64,000 bases of DNA from Sthenelais limicola (GCA_942159475.1 OW804097.1:115022169-115086168), one strand, 5' to 3'; shown: positions 30,061 through 40,943, numbered from the stretch's first letter. Notes: a model not told the origin generated them from the letters alone. A program made the numbers and translations.

Positions 30061-30295
30061 GGATCAGATTTTCAGAAATGTAGAATTGGCAGCTGTACAC
30101 ATTTAGTAAATTCTGTTAAATTAGACTGCAATTTGGGTAATACTAGGTAAATTCGAGTATATTCGGCATTGCATTGGTTCTAGCAATCTCTTTTGGTTAG
30201 GTTGAAGTATATTTTGAACCTGATTTTTATCTGAAATTTGGGTTTTTTGAGAGGATTGGTGAAGGCCGATTGTACATTTTCTGACGATCTGACCC
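30061..30295 (+). mobile_element. MITE-A copy, direct tandem neighbour
   Basis: GGATCAGATTTTC start, CGATCTGACCC end. It lies six bases after the previous copy, in the same orientation. Both share the unusual CAGAAATGTAGAATTGGC and TTCTGTTAAATTA, so the pair arose by duplication. Confidence 0.9.
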
Positions 30296-30357
30296 ATGTA
30301 AGAGAACGTGGCCCAAAGAAGGCATAACGATAGAAGCGGCCCACCTACTACCACTGT

Positions 30358-30462
30358 CCACTCACTCACCTACTCACTCACTCACCCACTCACTCACTCA
30401 TCCACTCACTCACTCACCCATTCACTCACCCACTCACTCAGTCACCCACCCATTCACTCAAA
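30358..30462. repeat. (ACTC)n microsatellite
   Basis: Imperfect CACTCACTCACC tetramers, about 100 bp. Confidence 0.9.
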
Positions 30463-30514
30463 CCCAAGAGAAGAAAGCAACGCTATTTACTAATTAAGTC
30501 AGTCCCTCCAAGCC

Positions 30515-30600
30515 ATTGACCAATCATTTCACGCCCCTTGCGACCACGTGGTGCGCATGCGTGGGCCCCAGCTTCCGGTTCCTGTTCATTGAGTGGAAGA
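30515..30600. promoter_or_regulatory. candidate promoter: CCAAT, E-box, NRF1, ETS sites
   Basis: Within 60 bp: ACCAATCA (30519-30526), CACGTG (30545-30550), TGCGCATGCG (30552-30561, the NRF1 core) and CTTCCGG (30572-30578, inverse of the ETS core CCGGAAG). NRF1 beside ETS with CCAAT is typical of metazoan housekeeping promoters. The 68-codon plus ORF and 70-codon minus ORF across it have no recognised domain. Direction and transcript are unknown. Confidence 0.45.
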
Positions 30601-31217
30601 AGGCAATAAGGGGAACATGTGATGAAAGGACCACCATTTGTCTTCTCTACAAGCTGGGAAAAACATTTGTGTGTGTTTATTATATTTGGGAACAATATCT
30701 CAATGAAGCTGTTCTTACTTGAACCTTGAGATTGTTATAAAGACATTACAAAAACAAGGAAATAGAAAGGTTACTTCCCTAGAGAGGAATGAAACATTAT
30801 TTCTTCCCCCTTGCTCACATATAGCAAGCCTATACTAAATCTATGGACACTCTGTTCCCGAGGTGAAATAATGACTAATGTTCATTCTTGGTGCAGAGTT
30901 TAACTCTGTTGCTATGACAACACGTTCTTTCTTATGACGCAGCATTGAACCTGTTTGACTCACGTTCAATGGTTGTCCAGTTACTGCTTTCTTATGGAAG
31001 TTCAAACGTAAACAGGTGGGCGTAAAAGAAGTGGGTGCAAATTTAATTTGAAACCCTTTTGAAACCATTATTTTCTAGGAAATGGCTCATAAAACATAGT
31101 GCAACAGATTGCCACTATGCCAAAACATGTGCACCATGAAATCTGCGACAATCTCTTCAGCAGTTTCATAGGAGATGCGGAGAATTACACTTTTCTCTTA
31201 CAGAATTAATATTACCG
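30601..31217. other. unique-looking stretch, no gene recognised
   Basis: AT-rich, ORFs up to 75 codons without recognisable features. If 30515-30600 is a promoter, the first exon could lie here or on the other strand. Confidence 0.4.
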
Positions 31218-31737
31218 ATTATGACATATAAGACTGGATTCATCAATATTCTGCTGCTGTTATATGTTTATACAAAAGTTACTCATATCATGACTTATAG
31301 GACTGGATCTATCAATATTCTGCTGCTGGTATATGTCTATACAAGAGTTACTCATATGACTTATAGGACTGTATTTATCAATATTCTGCTGCTGTTATAT
31401 GTTTATACAAGAGGTACCCATATTATAACTTATAGGACTGTATTTATCAATATTCTGCTGCTGTTATATGTTTATTCAGGAATTTGAAGTAGCGACAGTC
31501 GAGCAAAAACAGCCGCTGGTGAGCGATAAAAAGTGAAGCCATCATAAGAAAGGATTCAAGTGTGTCCTCCAAATATAAATAAGGACGTTTTAGAAACCCT
31601 GTAGTAAAAACAACCGGACAAAATCCTCCAAAAATTCAGTCAATTGACTGTTAGATGGGTCGGAAAAGAACGGAAGAAAATGTAGACAATATTTCGTATT
31701 TTACAGACATTAACTGAGAGTGCAGCTTTAATACAAT
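31218..31737 (+). repeat. repeat F, complete copy with 69-bp tandem units
   Basis: Four units of about 69 bp (TTATAGGACTGTATTTATCA + ATATTCTGCTGCTGTTATAT + GTTTATACA...) followed by GAATTTGAAGTAGCGAC, GAGCGATAAAAAGTGAAGCC and AACCGGACAAAATCCTCC. The same order is found at 49.46-49.98 kb. The unit length, a multiple of three, gives an open frame (INILLLLYVYTRVTH), an artefact. Confidence 0.85.
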
Positions 31738-31749
31738 TGTATATATAAT

Positions 31750-31982
31750 GGGTCAGAATTTCAGAAAATGTACAATTGGCAGCTCTACAGATTTAGGAAA
31801 TTCTCCTATATTAGGCTGAAAAATGAAGAATAACGGATATATCTGAGTATATTTGGTATCACATTGATTTAAAGTATCAGTTCTGTTATGTTAAACTATC
31901 TTGAAGCTCATTTTTGTCTTAAATGTGGGCTTTTTGAAAGGATTGGTAAAGGCGAATTGTACATTTTCTGAAAATCTGACCC
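31750..31982 (+). mobile_element. MITE-A copy, subfamily II
   Basis: GGGTCAGAATTTC start, AAAATCTGACC end, CTACAGATTTAGGAAATTC inside. Confidence 0.88.
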
Positions 31983-32350
31983 ATACAAACAGATCCTTCC
32001 TTCCCCCACCCGCCACAAGTACTGTTGAACACAGCTATGGGGCCAGGTTTTCAAAAAATGTACAATTGGCAGCTGTACACATTTAATAAATTATGCTAAA
32101 TTAGGCTGCAATTTACTCAATACTATAGGCAAATTCGAGTATATTTGGCATTGCAGTGATTCTAGCAACCTGTTTGGTTAGGTATAAACTGTATTCTGAA
32201 CTTTATTTTCTTCTGAAATTTGGGTTATTTCAGAGAATTTGTGAAGCTCAATTGTACATTTTCTGGTGACTTCGCCCACATAAACAGATCCTTCCCTTCC
32301 CCACCCGCCACCAACACTGTCCCCTCTATCTTATGACCAACCAGGAACTG
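31983..32350 (+). mobile_element. MITE-A copy within a duplicated host phrase
   Basis: The MITE-A is 32041-32277 (GGCCAGGTTTTC...GACTTCGCCC). ACAGATCCTTCC + TTCCCCCACCCGCCAC at 31986-32014 is repeated at 32284-32313, so a host phrase of about 30 bp stands on both sides. Confidence 0.83.
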
Positions 32351-32623
32351 CTGACACAGCAGATTCATAAGATCAATACAAGTTAGGGTGCATCAATAAC
32401 GGAGCATATAATTAGGTGGAAGAGTTATGCCAAGGCATAATATAATGAAGCTGGTAGTGGATCAGCGAGGCGGGCTTGTCGGCCGGCGAGCTATGACCAG
32501 GCTCCCTCATAACATCTCCTCCGCTAACTTTAAGCTATGCACATGTTGGTCCATAACTCACCACCTAATATGAGGTTTGGGTGGCCTGAACGGGTCCGTC
32601 CTTATGCAGTAGAACCAGTATCA
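32351..32623. other. no feature recognised
   Basis: Unique-looking stretch with GGCGGGCTTGTCGGCCGGCG near 32470. Confidence 0.4.
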
Positions 32624-33082
32624 GGGTAAGATTTTTAGGAAATGCACAATTGGCAGCTCTACACATTTAGGAAATTCTCCTAAATTAGGCTGAAAAATGA
32701 AGAATAACGGGTATATCTGAGTATATTTGGTATTGCATTGATTTAAAGTATCAGGGCCACGTTTCATAAGTTAACACAGCACGCGTTATAGGACCTAACG
32801 ACAGTTGTTACCAAATAAAGAACAACATATTTTAGCATAGCGCACGCTAAGGGCCAAAATTTAAGGCAACTATCGTTACTATAACAAATGCGCCTTAAAT
32901 CGCTATCTGACCCATAGTTACGCTACCATAACGAACGCGCGCTGCATTACTTATGAAACGCCCTACTGTTCTAGCTTGTTCTGTTATGTTAAACTGCATT
33001 TTGAAGCTCATTCTTGTCTTAAATGTGGTCTTTTTGAGAGGATTGGTAAAGGCGAATTGTACATTTTCTGAAAATCTGACCC
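32624..33082 (+). mobile_element. MITE-A copy (subfamily II) hosting another MITE
   Basis: CAGGGTAAGATTTTTAGG start, AAAATCTGACC end. The interior is interrupted after TTGATTTAAAGTATCAG and resumes at about TTCTGTTATGTTAAACTGC. Confidence 0.88.
32753..32964. mobile_element. nested MITE with GTTTCATAAGT ends
   Basis: The ends are AGGGCCACGTTTCATAAGTTA and the inverse of AGGGCGTTTCATAAGTAATG, about 212 bp. It sits inside a MITE-A. GGGC...GTTTCATAA ends are common among animal MITEs; I cannot assign a superfamily. The interior contains ACGCTACCATAACGAACG. Confidence 0.75.
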
Positions 33083-33087
33083 ATATA

Positions 33088-33271
33088 GGGTCCGAGATTC
33101 AGAAAATGTACAATCAGCAGCTCTGCAAAGTCGGTAACTTCTGCTCGTTTAGACAAAACAATTATGAATAATGGGTATATTAGAGTATCTTTGGCATTGT
33201 GTTGATAAAAAAATATATTTTTCATTGTGTTAAACTGTATTTTGAACGTCAATTTTGTCACGATCTGACCC
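33088..33271 (+). mobile_element. MITE-A copy, subfamily III
   Basis: GGGTCCGAGATTC start, CGATCTGACCC end. CTCTGCAAAGTCGGTAACTT marks the same subfamily as 62386. A deletion joins CAATTTTGT to CACGATCTG. Five bases separate it from the previous copy. Confidence 0.85.
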
Positions 33272-33948
33272 TATCTGCACTAAATTCTGTGAGAATCGCA
33301 TGGGAAATCAGCTTAGTGGCCCTTAAGATTATGAGCATTCACTAGAAAAACAATTCTGCAAATCCTTAAATATCATACCTACTCATACTTTTCCTCCAGT
33401 AATTTATTAACACTCCTTCTAACACAAATAGCAGCTTCTCGTTTTCATATGATCTTATTGAAGCCATTCAGCCCTTGACATTAAAGAGCACGATATGAAT
33501 CAAAGGGCAATTTTTATTTTGTCTGATATTTAGAGAAGTTGAGGGTCTCTGTTGGGATGAAATGTCAGGCACAACTGGAGGGGAAGTCGATGTAAAATGT
33601 TGATTCATGTCATTGCCTTGTCTCTTGGGTGAATCCTGTGGAATGAGTTTTGCCAAATAATGAAAACAAAACTCGCCCGATGAATGTTGCAGGGGACAGA
33701 TGACTGGTTTTGTAATTATTGTTGGCACAAGGGGAGTTCAAAAGTTCAAAAAGACTTCCCAAAAAGTTTAAATGTTAATAAAATATGAGTGATTTAATTG
33801 CAGTATGTTTTCCAATCATCTCTCCGCTTTCCAGTTCCATGGGCTCTTTTAACCCTGCCATACTTTTTGTTGGAACTAGTATTACACACTTGTGCAGTTA
33901 GTAAAGGTGGTCTTTGGGGGCACAGTTTGATAGACTCAAACTGCATAT
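33272..33948. other. unique-looking stretch, no gene recognised
   Basis: An 86-codon minus ORF (33468-33728) with varied composition (AKLIPQDSPKRQGNDMNQ near the middle) is among the less repetitive ORFs here. No domain recognised; could be chance. Confidence 0.25.
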
Positions 33949-34183
33949 GGGTCAGATCTTCAGAAACTGCACAATTGGCAGCTCTACACATCTAGTAAAT
34001 TCTGCTAAATTAAACTGGAAGATGGTCAATACTTGGTATCTGAGTATGTTTGATATTGCCTTGATTCAAACAATTTGTTTGATGCTACACTGCATTTTGA
34101 AAGTCAATTTTTGTCTTCAATTTAGGTAATATTTATGAGGATTGGTGAAGGCGAATTGTACATTTTTTTTTGTGATTTCACCC
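33949..34183 (+). mobile_element. MITE-A copy with ATAT duplication
   Basis: GGGTCAGATCTTC start, GATTTCACCC end, ATAT on each side (33945-33948, 34184-34187). A MITE-B abuts on the right. Confidence 0.9.
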
Positions 34184-34187
34184 ATAT

Positions 34188-34352
34188 ATGTGTCATGTTG
34201 CGTGAAAATGAGTCACAAGTCGACAAAAATGGATTTTGAGATATCATCATATTTGAAAATATTTTAAGTTTGATATATTTGGTTTTACAAGAAAAAAAGT
34301 TTGCAATATTTGTGGGTGAAACATGACTATCTAAATATTTTCTGTCTCTTTG
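34188..34352 (-). mobile_element. MITE-B left part
   Basis: ATGTGTCATGTTGCGTG start, then GAGTCACAAGTCGACAAAAA and GAGATATCATCATATTTG. Truncated after GGGTGAAACATGACT. Confidence 0.78.
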
Positions 34353-34370
34353 AAAGGCATGGTAATATTT

Positions 34371-34610
34371 GTGTCAGACTTTTAAAAAATGTACAATTGG
34401 CAGCAGTTGACATTTATTAAATTCTGCTAAATTAGGCTGCAATTTGGTCAATACTAGGTAAATACGAGTACCGTATATTTGACATTGCATTGATTCTAGC
34501 AATCTGTTTGGCTAGGTTGAACTGCATTTTGAACTTTATTTTCGTCTGAAATGTGGGTTATTTCAGAGAATTGGTGAAACTGAATTGTACACATTATGGC
34601 GGCTTCACCC
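34371..34610 (+). mobile_element. MITE-A copy
   Basis: GTGTCAGACTTTTAAAAAATG start, GGCTTCACCC end; subfamily I with unlike ends. Confidence 0.87.
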
Positions 34611-34784
34611 ATATACTAGATAGCAGGCTAGAAATGCCTGCTACAAATGGCATAAATGCAGACGCTCATATATCTCTGTTAATACACCTTTTATACGCTA
34701 ATTCTTTGGGACAAGAATCAACCTTATTTAGTATACGTTGTGTTCAGGACCTCTGATTTGTTTTGACATAATGCTTCAAAAGAC
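34611..34784. other. spacer, nothing recognised
   Basis: Short unique stretch before repeat D. Confidence 0.4.
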
Positions 34785-35126
34785 GTGGTCCTGGGTAAGA
34801 CCATAAAGTGCCTTTCTGTCTCTTTTCTCTGTCTCTCCCTCCCTTTTTCTCTATCTCTATTTCCTGGGTATGACCATAAAGTGCCTTTCTGTCTCTTTTC
34901 TCTGTCTCTCCCTCCCTTCTTCTCTATCTCTATTTCCTGGGTATGATCATACACTGCCTCCCTCTCAGCTCCCCCAGCCATTGATATAACCTTCAATGTG
35001 TTGATTAGGGTGTAAAGCAACCAATCTCACTCACTCACTCCCTCTCAGCTCTCCCGTCCTTGATATAACCTTCAATGTGTTGATAAGGGCATAAAGCAAC
35101 CAATCTCACTCACTCACTCACTCAGG
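34785..35126 (+). repeat. repeat D copy
   Basis: Two 74-bp units (TAAGACCATAAAGTGCCTTT...) then two units with TTCAATGTGTTGAT and (CTCA)n, same order as 29347. The reversed ORFs rich in Glu/Arg/Lys are artefacts. Confidence 0.85.
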
Positions 35127-35127
35127 T

Positions 35128-35628
35128 GCCATTGCGCATGTCTACTGCAGGGTTTGCTGGGATGGATTCTGATGAAATCTGACACACAAATATTCAGCAA
35201 CATATTTATCGAAAATTGCAAGAATGTTTTCACAAATATCATAGCTTGTATAAATGATCAATGAAAACCAAATGATTATGGGAGCAAGTACAGTATCCTT
35301 GTACAGTGATATGCATAGCATTTGGGCGTTGGCCATGATGCTAGGAATATTATGTAACATAGAGGCAGATCCTGACCAGTAGACTTGCATAGAACAATGC
35401 TATTGTATTAGCATAATCAGAGATTATGGAAATATGAGAATAATGATAAATGGGTGATAATTAATAATGAATATTAATATAATTAGGTTGAGCAATGTTA
35501 CATAATGTTACATAACAATATTCCATGCTGAACATGGCATGTTTCTCTTAGATTTTACACTGTACCATTAGTCCCATAATTCCATGCGAATCAAGATTTA
35601 AAATTGCGGCTATGCAAATCCCCTATTG
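35128..35628 (-). mobile_element. MITE-C copy split by repeat E
   Basis: Left part CATTGCGCATGTCTACTGC + AGGGTTTGCTGGGATGGATT, right part CTGAACATGGCATGTTTCTC...GCTATGCAAATCCCCTATTG. The core is mutated here (AAAATTGCGGC instead of AAAATGGCGGC). The interruption spans about 35292-35535. Confidence 0.82.
35292..35535. repeat. repeat E copy inside MITE-C
   Basis: GTATCCTTGTACAGTGATAT through GAGCAATGTTACATAATG + TTACATAACAATA. Its right 90 bp are the inverse of 20685-20775. Element class unknown. Confidence 0.6.
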
Positions 35629-35732
35629 GGCTTTAAACTTTGATTTTGGTGCAATGAGGTGCAAATCATAAATCTTTGTGACAGCGTTTCCATCCCGATG
35701 ATAGAATGGATGTCAAGAGAATTATTTAACAC

Positions 35733-36375
35733 TTGATGCATGAAGATTCGGCCCGTGTTTTTGTTTTCAAATTGGTCTTTCATGTTCATTCCTTTTTAAA
35801 ACCCTTTCAACGTTTTATTTCAATCTTTTCTTCTTTCAGCCTGAACTCGTTTTCTCTGGAAACAGATGTGATGGGGAAAGATAATATGATTCTAAAGTTT
35901 ATTTTCATAAAATCCAGCTCTAGGCTATCGAAAAAGCATTATATCTTATTAGAATCTCCGATGGATTTATTGGTGGATCTTTCAAAGGAAATATTGAAAG
36001 TTGCCACAAGATTACATAGAAACATAATGAATTTTAAGGGACATTTTGTATCATGTATCCACTCGCCGAGTGTAGATGAAAGGTTTATTCAATCATGGAT
36101 GATGACTTCATTTATTTTATTAATTATTTTAGGGACGACCCTTCTCTGATGTACATTATTATGACATTGTATGACATTGTACCATCTACTATCATATATC
36201 GACTGTGTCGGAATAAAAGTCTCGTATATATTTGTAGTGATCTTCAGATACGATCCGCTCAGCTAGCAATAAAGACCCACGACATTAATATCACTATATT
36301 TTTAATGAATCGGACAAGACAAATGTACATCTCGTTATAAGTATGTATAAGGTTCAGAATAAAAATGCAATATAT
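35733..36375 (+). other. longest non-repetitive ORF (138 codons), probably chance
   Basis: The ORF 35733-36149 is the longest outside low-complexity DNA. A strong acceptor-like tract (CTTTTCTTCTTTCAG, ending at 35839) lies inside it. The part downstream of the acceptor reads 104 codons to TGA, with a hydrophobic end (SFILLIILGTTLL). AATAAA-like words follow (36213, 36269). No domain is recognised. In AT-rich DNA of this length about one such ORF is expected by chance. Confidence 0.2.
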
Positions 36376-36610
36376 GGGTCAGATTTTCAGAAAATGTACA
36401 ATTCAACTTCACCAATCTTCTCAAATAACTCAGATTTTAGACGAAAATAAAGTTCAGAATACAGTTCAACCTAACCAAACAGATTGCTGGAATCAATGCA
36501 ATGCCGAATATGGTCGAATTTACCTAGTATTGACCACATTGCAGCCTAATTTAGCAGAATTTACTAAATGTGTACAGCTGCCAATTGTACATTTTCTGAA
36601 AACTTGACCC
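36376..36610 (-). mobile_element. MITE-A copy with ATAT duplication
   Basis: GGGTCAGATTTTC start, AAACTTGACCC end, ATAT on each side (36372-36375, 36611-36614). Confidence 0.92.
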
Positions 36611-36959
36611 ATATATATATAAGATTTACTATTAGGAAGCTAGAATAAACCGAGCCCAGTCCACTAGCTCAATGGCATTTCACCAACTTCCTCAAGAATT
36701 CTTCCCAAATCTCTTATTGTGAAAGTGGGAGATGTACGGACACAGTACAGCTCTGAGGGATTTCATTGGATATTCCATCCAAGACCTTCTTTATTCCTGT
36801 GAATAGTCTGGCTAAGGCTACTTCTCTCCAATATTCAATCCTTTCCTTTCTTCCTCTCCCAAGAGAAAACCTCCCGCAACACTTGTTTTCCCCCGGGTAT
36901 GATTCCCTGGCAATCCCTCAGTGGGAGAACATCCCCTGAGACACCTCCTCCTGGAAGCC

Positions 36960-37145
36960 CGGATGTCAGGTAGCCATATTGCTGACGTCACACAGCTTCA
37001 GATCAGTCCCATGAGGGGGCGCCAGCTTTAAAGAACCCATCACCTCGACCTTGACCTTATGGAACATGGTCTGAGCGATAAATGAGGGGAATCCATGGTA
37101 ATACTCCATTGTCATGTCAATATAGCTCAACAGGGGGCGACCTGA
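36960..37145. promoter_or_regulatory. candidate element: CRE and two CTCF-like sites
   Basis: TGACGTCA (36983-36990) is a full CRE. CCATGAGGGGGCGCCA (37009-37024) matches the CTCF core pattern CCASYAGRGGGCRC at most positions. A weaker TCAACAGGGGGCGACC (37127-37142) lies 117 bp on in the same orientation. The 36615-37180 stretch is free of recognised repeats. Motifs are seen; binding is inferred. Confidence 0.35.
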
Positions 37146-37183
37146 TAGCAGTGGTTCTATTGTTCATATAAAGAATACTGAAA

Positions 37184-37362
37184 TATGTGATCCATTTCAG
37201 GAAAATGAGACATAAGTCGCAAAATATGGATTTTGAGATATCACCATATATTTGAAAAGAGGAGATAAAGGTGATTCCAATGAATGTAAACATTAAGGAC
37301 ATCTAATAAGTACTTTTATCTGTTTAGTTAGATATTTTTATTTTTGAAAAAAACTTGGACTT
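37184..37362 (-). mobile_element. MITE-B left part
   Basis: ATGTGATCCATTTCAGG start; truncated after TTTTTGAAAAAAACTTG. Confidence 0.8.
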
Positions 37363-38365
37363 ACAGGTCTTTTGGGATCCAGGTCTAATGGGTTTGGTCT
37401 TATGGGACCCTATGTACAAACGCTACACGGGTGCGAACACTAGCGAGCACGGGGTAAGGTGAAGCTACCGGACACCTTTGTTGCCTCCCTTCACACTGGC
37501 CACTGTACCGAAATAGGAAGGAATTGTATTGTAGATGTACTGAAGAATAATATTTACGAAACATTAAATCATTGAGTGTAATTGCAAGCTCTGCCTTTCT
37601 CTTGAAGTTGAGACATAAGTACATGCATCATTGTATGTAGGCGTACCCTTGAACCTTAAAATATAATTATAAATTATTTATTAACCCCGCTTTTGGATTG
37701 CCCTTAAATCAATCACAGCAGCTTCAAATTTGGAATATAAATGTGATGTGTTTCAGGAAAATGAGTCATAAGTCGCAAAAATTGGATTTCGTGATATAAT
37801 CATATTTGAAAAGAGGAGACCAAGGGGATTCCAATGAATATAAACATTAAGGGATCTAATAAGTATTTCTATTTTAAGTTCGATATTTTTATTCCTTAAA
37901 AAAATGTTTTCAATATTTTTGGGTGGAAAATTACTATTAAAGTAGCTAAATATACTCTATGGGATGACCCTATAAATGCAGGACAATATTTAATACACTG
38001 TCTTGCAATTTGGTACATGTATTCATACTTCATCCGGCTTTAGTCACACCCAAAATGACAAAATTCCTACAAGGAGATCTTGGGAATATATCACTTTGAA
38101 AAATATCAATTTTGCGACTTATGACTCATTTTCCTGAAACACATCACAAATACTTTTATATGTTGGCTAGAACTATTCAGAAGCACATGTCGGAACTCTT
38201 TCATTTTACCACAATTTTAAACAGTGTGCAACATAATCACACCGGGGGTCCCAAGCAATTCACAAGCTTGTTAGTTGACCGAGCTTGCCGCAGTGTGAGC
38301 GGCAGGGAGGTGTCACCGATGGTCCCAAAAGACTCACACGACCACTAGGGTCCCAAAAGACCTGT
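37363..38365. repeat. 1-kb segment bounded by an 18-bp inverted repeat
   Basis: ACAGGTCTTTTGGGATCC (37363-37380) is the inverse of GGGTCCCAAAAGACCTGT (38348-38365) with one mismatch. The segment contains a complete MITE-B. It could be a larger DNA transposon relic or a chance pair. No transposase ORF seen. Confidence 0.35.
37741..38149 (-). mobile_element. MITE-B copy, complete
   Basis: TGTGATGTGTTTCAGGAAAA start with a perfect inverse at the right end; about 409 bp, flanked by AA on both sides. A good reference copy. Confidence 0.9.
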
Positions 38366-38485
38366 TGACGTGCAGGATCTGGCGGAAGTGTGTATATTGT
38401 TGACGCAAGCGGTGGTTGCGCTTTTTCCACCTCCTTTTTTGCCTATTAGGGAGAGTTCACACCTGATTTCAGAAGCAACATATTT

Positions 38486-38721
38486 GGGTCAGATTTTCAG
38501 AAAAATGTACAATTCAACTTCGCCAATCTTCTCAAATAACCCAAATTTGAGACAAAAATAAAGTTCAAAATACAGTTCAACCTAACCAACTAGATTGCTG
38601 GAATCAATGCAATGCCGAATATACTCGAGTTAACCTAGTATTGACCAAATTGCAGCCTAATTTAGCAGAATTTACTAAATGTGTAGAGCTGCCAATTGTA
38701 CATTTTCTGAAAATCTGACCC
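38486..38721 (-). mobile_element. MITE-A copy with ATTT duplication
   Basis: GGGTCAGATTTTC start, AAAATCTGACCC end, ATTT on each side (38482-38485, 38722-38725). Subfamily I. Confidence 0.92.
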
Positions 38722-39180
38722 ATTTGTCAATGAGGATTACTTGCCTGGTGCACAAAACCATATCGTTTTACTTTTTAGTTAAATATTCTATTCAGGGAGG
38801 CAATTTACAGAGCAAATTCTTCAGTAAGAAAAGTAATCATTATTATGTAAAATGTAGTTCATGTATTTGTTATTTCTGACTGTCAGTTAATATAAACTGC
38901 ATTACAGTAGGATAATGCATCCTAGATTACTTGAAGAATGTAAAATATATTCTTAGCAGTAGCAGATTGCCTCCCAAGCAGGCTTCACATCTACCGACCT
39001 AATGGTGCATATAGTTAAACGAGCTTGTTAGATATGGGTGCATGGTTGAAACTTGATTTGAAGATTACAAGGTAATTTTTTAGAACCCATCTGTTTTAAC
39101 ATTTGATTGTTGTTGATTTCTGTTTTTTTTTGTTCTTGTTTAGTTCACAGTTTATAATACTTTTCATAATCTAAAACAGT
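38722..39180. other. no gene recognised
   Basis: AT-rich unique-looking DNA; short T-run at 39124-39131. Confidence 0.45.
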
Positions 39181-39590
39181 GGAGTAGGGGGAGGAGGGGG
39201 AGGAGGGGAGGAGGGGGGTAGGGGGAGGAGGGGGAGGAGGAGGAAGAGGGGGAGGAGGTGGTGGAGGGGGAGGAGGATGCAGGGGGAGGAAGAGGGGGAG
39301 GAGGAGGAAGAGGGGGTGGAGGTGGTGGAGGGGGAGGAGGATGCAGGGGGAGGAAGAGGGGGAGGAGGAGGAAGAGGGGGAGGAGGTGGTGGAGGGGGAG
39401 GAGGATGCAGGGGGAGGAAGAGGGGGAGGAGGAGGAGGTGGTGGAGGGGGAGGAGGTGGTGGAGGGGGAGGAGGATGCAGGGGGAGGAAGAGGGGGAGGA
39501 GGAGGAAGAGGGGGAGGAGGGGAGGAGTGGGAGGAGGGGAGGGGGAGGATGCAGGTGGAGGAGGAGGATGCAGGGGGAGGATGCTCCAGG
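39181..39590. repeat. polypurine GGAGG minisatellite, 400 bp
   Basis: Plus strand almost pure purine, with higher-order units of about 64 bp marked by GAGGATGCAGGGGGAGGAAG. It gives Gly/Glu/Arg ORFs (plus) and Pro/Ser ORFs (minus) of 90-190 codons, which are artefacts. Frequent GGGG/GGAGG runs give quadruplex and triplex potential. Confidence 0.95.
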
Positions 39591-39720
39591 GTCTGGCGGC
39601 CTCCACTAGCCAGTGATTCCTATTACACAATGACATACAGACACTTACTGGTAGTGTTAATGTTGCCTCAGGGGACGGGGAGATCAATACCACCAGCACA
39701 ACACACACAACCACATGAGT

Positions 39721-39903
39721 GGGTCAGATATTCAGAAAATGCACAATCTACAATTGGGTCAGATTTTCAGAAAATGTACAATTGGCAGCTGTACACATTT
39801 TGTAAATTCTGCTAAATTAGGCTGCAATTTGGTCAATACTAGGTAAATTCGAGAATATTCGGCATTGCATTGATTCTAGCAATCTGTTTTGTTAGATTGA
39901 AGA
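39721..39903 (+). mobile_element. tandem MITE-A left ends
   Basis: A 35-bp left end (GGGTCAGATATTC...CTACAATT) is followed directly by a second copy from 39756 that runs to GTTTTGTTAGATTGAAG, lacking its right third. Confidence 0.83.
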
Positions 39904-40283
39904 GTGTTACTGCTCCTGCCTAAAAATTCGTGTTTATACTTGTTACCTTTACCTAAATTAACACACTCCCTCTATCGTCCACTTTTATATCGATATGTAG
40001 CAACCCTTACTATATTGTGAATTACATGAAACAATATCTGTCAGTAATATTGATTGTTAGCTAGTACCCCCATCTGCCTTTCTCATATGTACCTACTCAT
40101 CTCATCCAAAGTTGATGCATTTTGATATTATTAAGCCCTATAAAGGGAATTTTAATTTAATTTTGTAACAATCACTTCAAAGTTAGGAACATCGGCAGTC
40201 AGTGGAAGACCTGTCATGTCCCTGTGTCAGAAGTGTCCGACCCATTGCAATCAAGACATTACAATAAAGATTTTTTTAATTGA
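39904..40283 (+). mobile_element. possible retroelement 3' end
   Basis: Ends CATTACAATAAAGATTTTTTT just before a MITE-C. AATAAA followed by a short tail suggests a retroelement or processed 3' end; the body is not recognised. AAGCCCTATAAAGGGAATTT at 40134 resembles 24820. Confidence 0.35.
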
Positions 40284-40633
40284 ATAGGGGATTTGCATCT
40301 GCCACTGCGCATGTCTGGTATAGTGCATCATGGGATGGATTTCGATGAAATCTTACATACACAAATTTGGGAACATTTTTATAAAAAATTGCAAGAATGT
40401 TTTCACGAATATCACAGCTTTTATAAATGACCTATGAAAAACAAATGCATGATGGGAAAGATGGAGACTTGTGTTATGGAAACATGTATAATACATGAAT
40501 ATTGATATTAAAGCATTGATAAATAGTCCATGCTAAACATGGCATGTTTCTCTTAGATTTTAGACTGTACCATTAGTCCCATAATTCCATGCGAATCATG
40601 ATTCAAAATGGCGGCTATGCAACTCCCCTATTG
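40284..40633 (-). mobile_element. MITE-C copy, complete
   Basis: AATAGGGGATTTGCATCTGC start, GGCTATGCAACTCCCCTATT end, with AAAATGGCGGC at 40607. About 350 bp. Confidence 0.85.
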
Positions 40634-40943
40634 TGAGGGAGACACTGAACACCCCAGTAGACAGTAGAGCACACACAACCCCTGAACATGCAACTCGGGT
40701 GTTTCTTCACATGGAAACTAATCTACAGAATAAATGGGATTTGTGAGAAAACAACAATCAAATCAGTTGTTGTGCTCTTCTTTTTGTGTGTCAAACCGTT
40801 TCTGGTTAATTGCAATTTGAATAATGGGTGAAATAAAAATAAATAACATGTGTTTTATCGTCTTCATTTGGGACATCGTTCTGGTTTATGAACTCATGTT
40901 GATAATTTATTTCAGTTTTTTTATACATGCGGCAGAATTGGTA
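40634..40943. other. no feature recognised
   Basis: Unique-looking AT-rich spacer between two MITE-C copies. Confidence 0.4.

Noticed and set aside
31221..31487. Membrane-like repeat peptide (INILLLLYVYT), also at 49464-49802
   Set aside because: The 69-bp tandem units of repeat F are a multiple of three; the peptide ends with the array and has no conserved start.
39145..39815. Glycine/glutamate- and proline-rich ORFs of 90-190 codons
   Set aside because: Direct translation of a GGAGG minisatellite on both strands.
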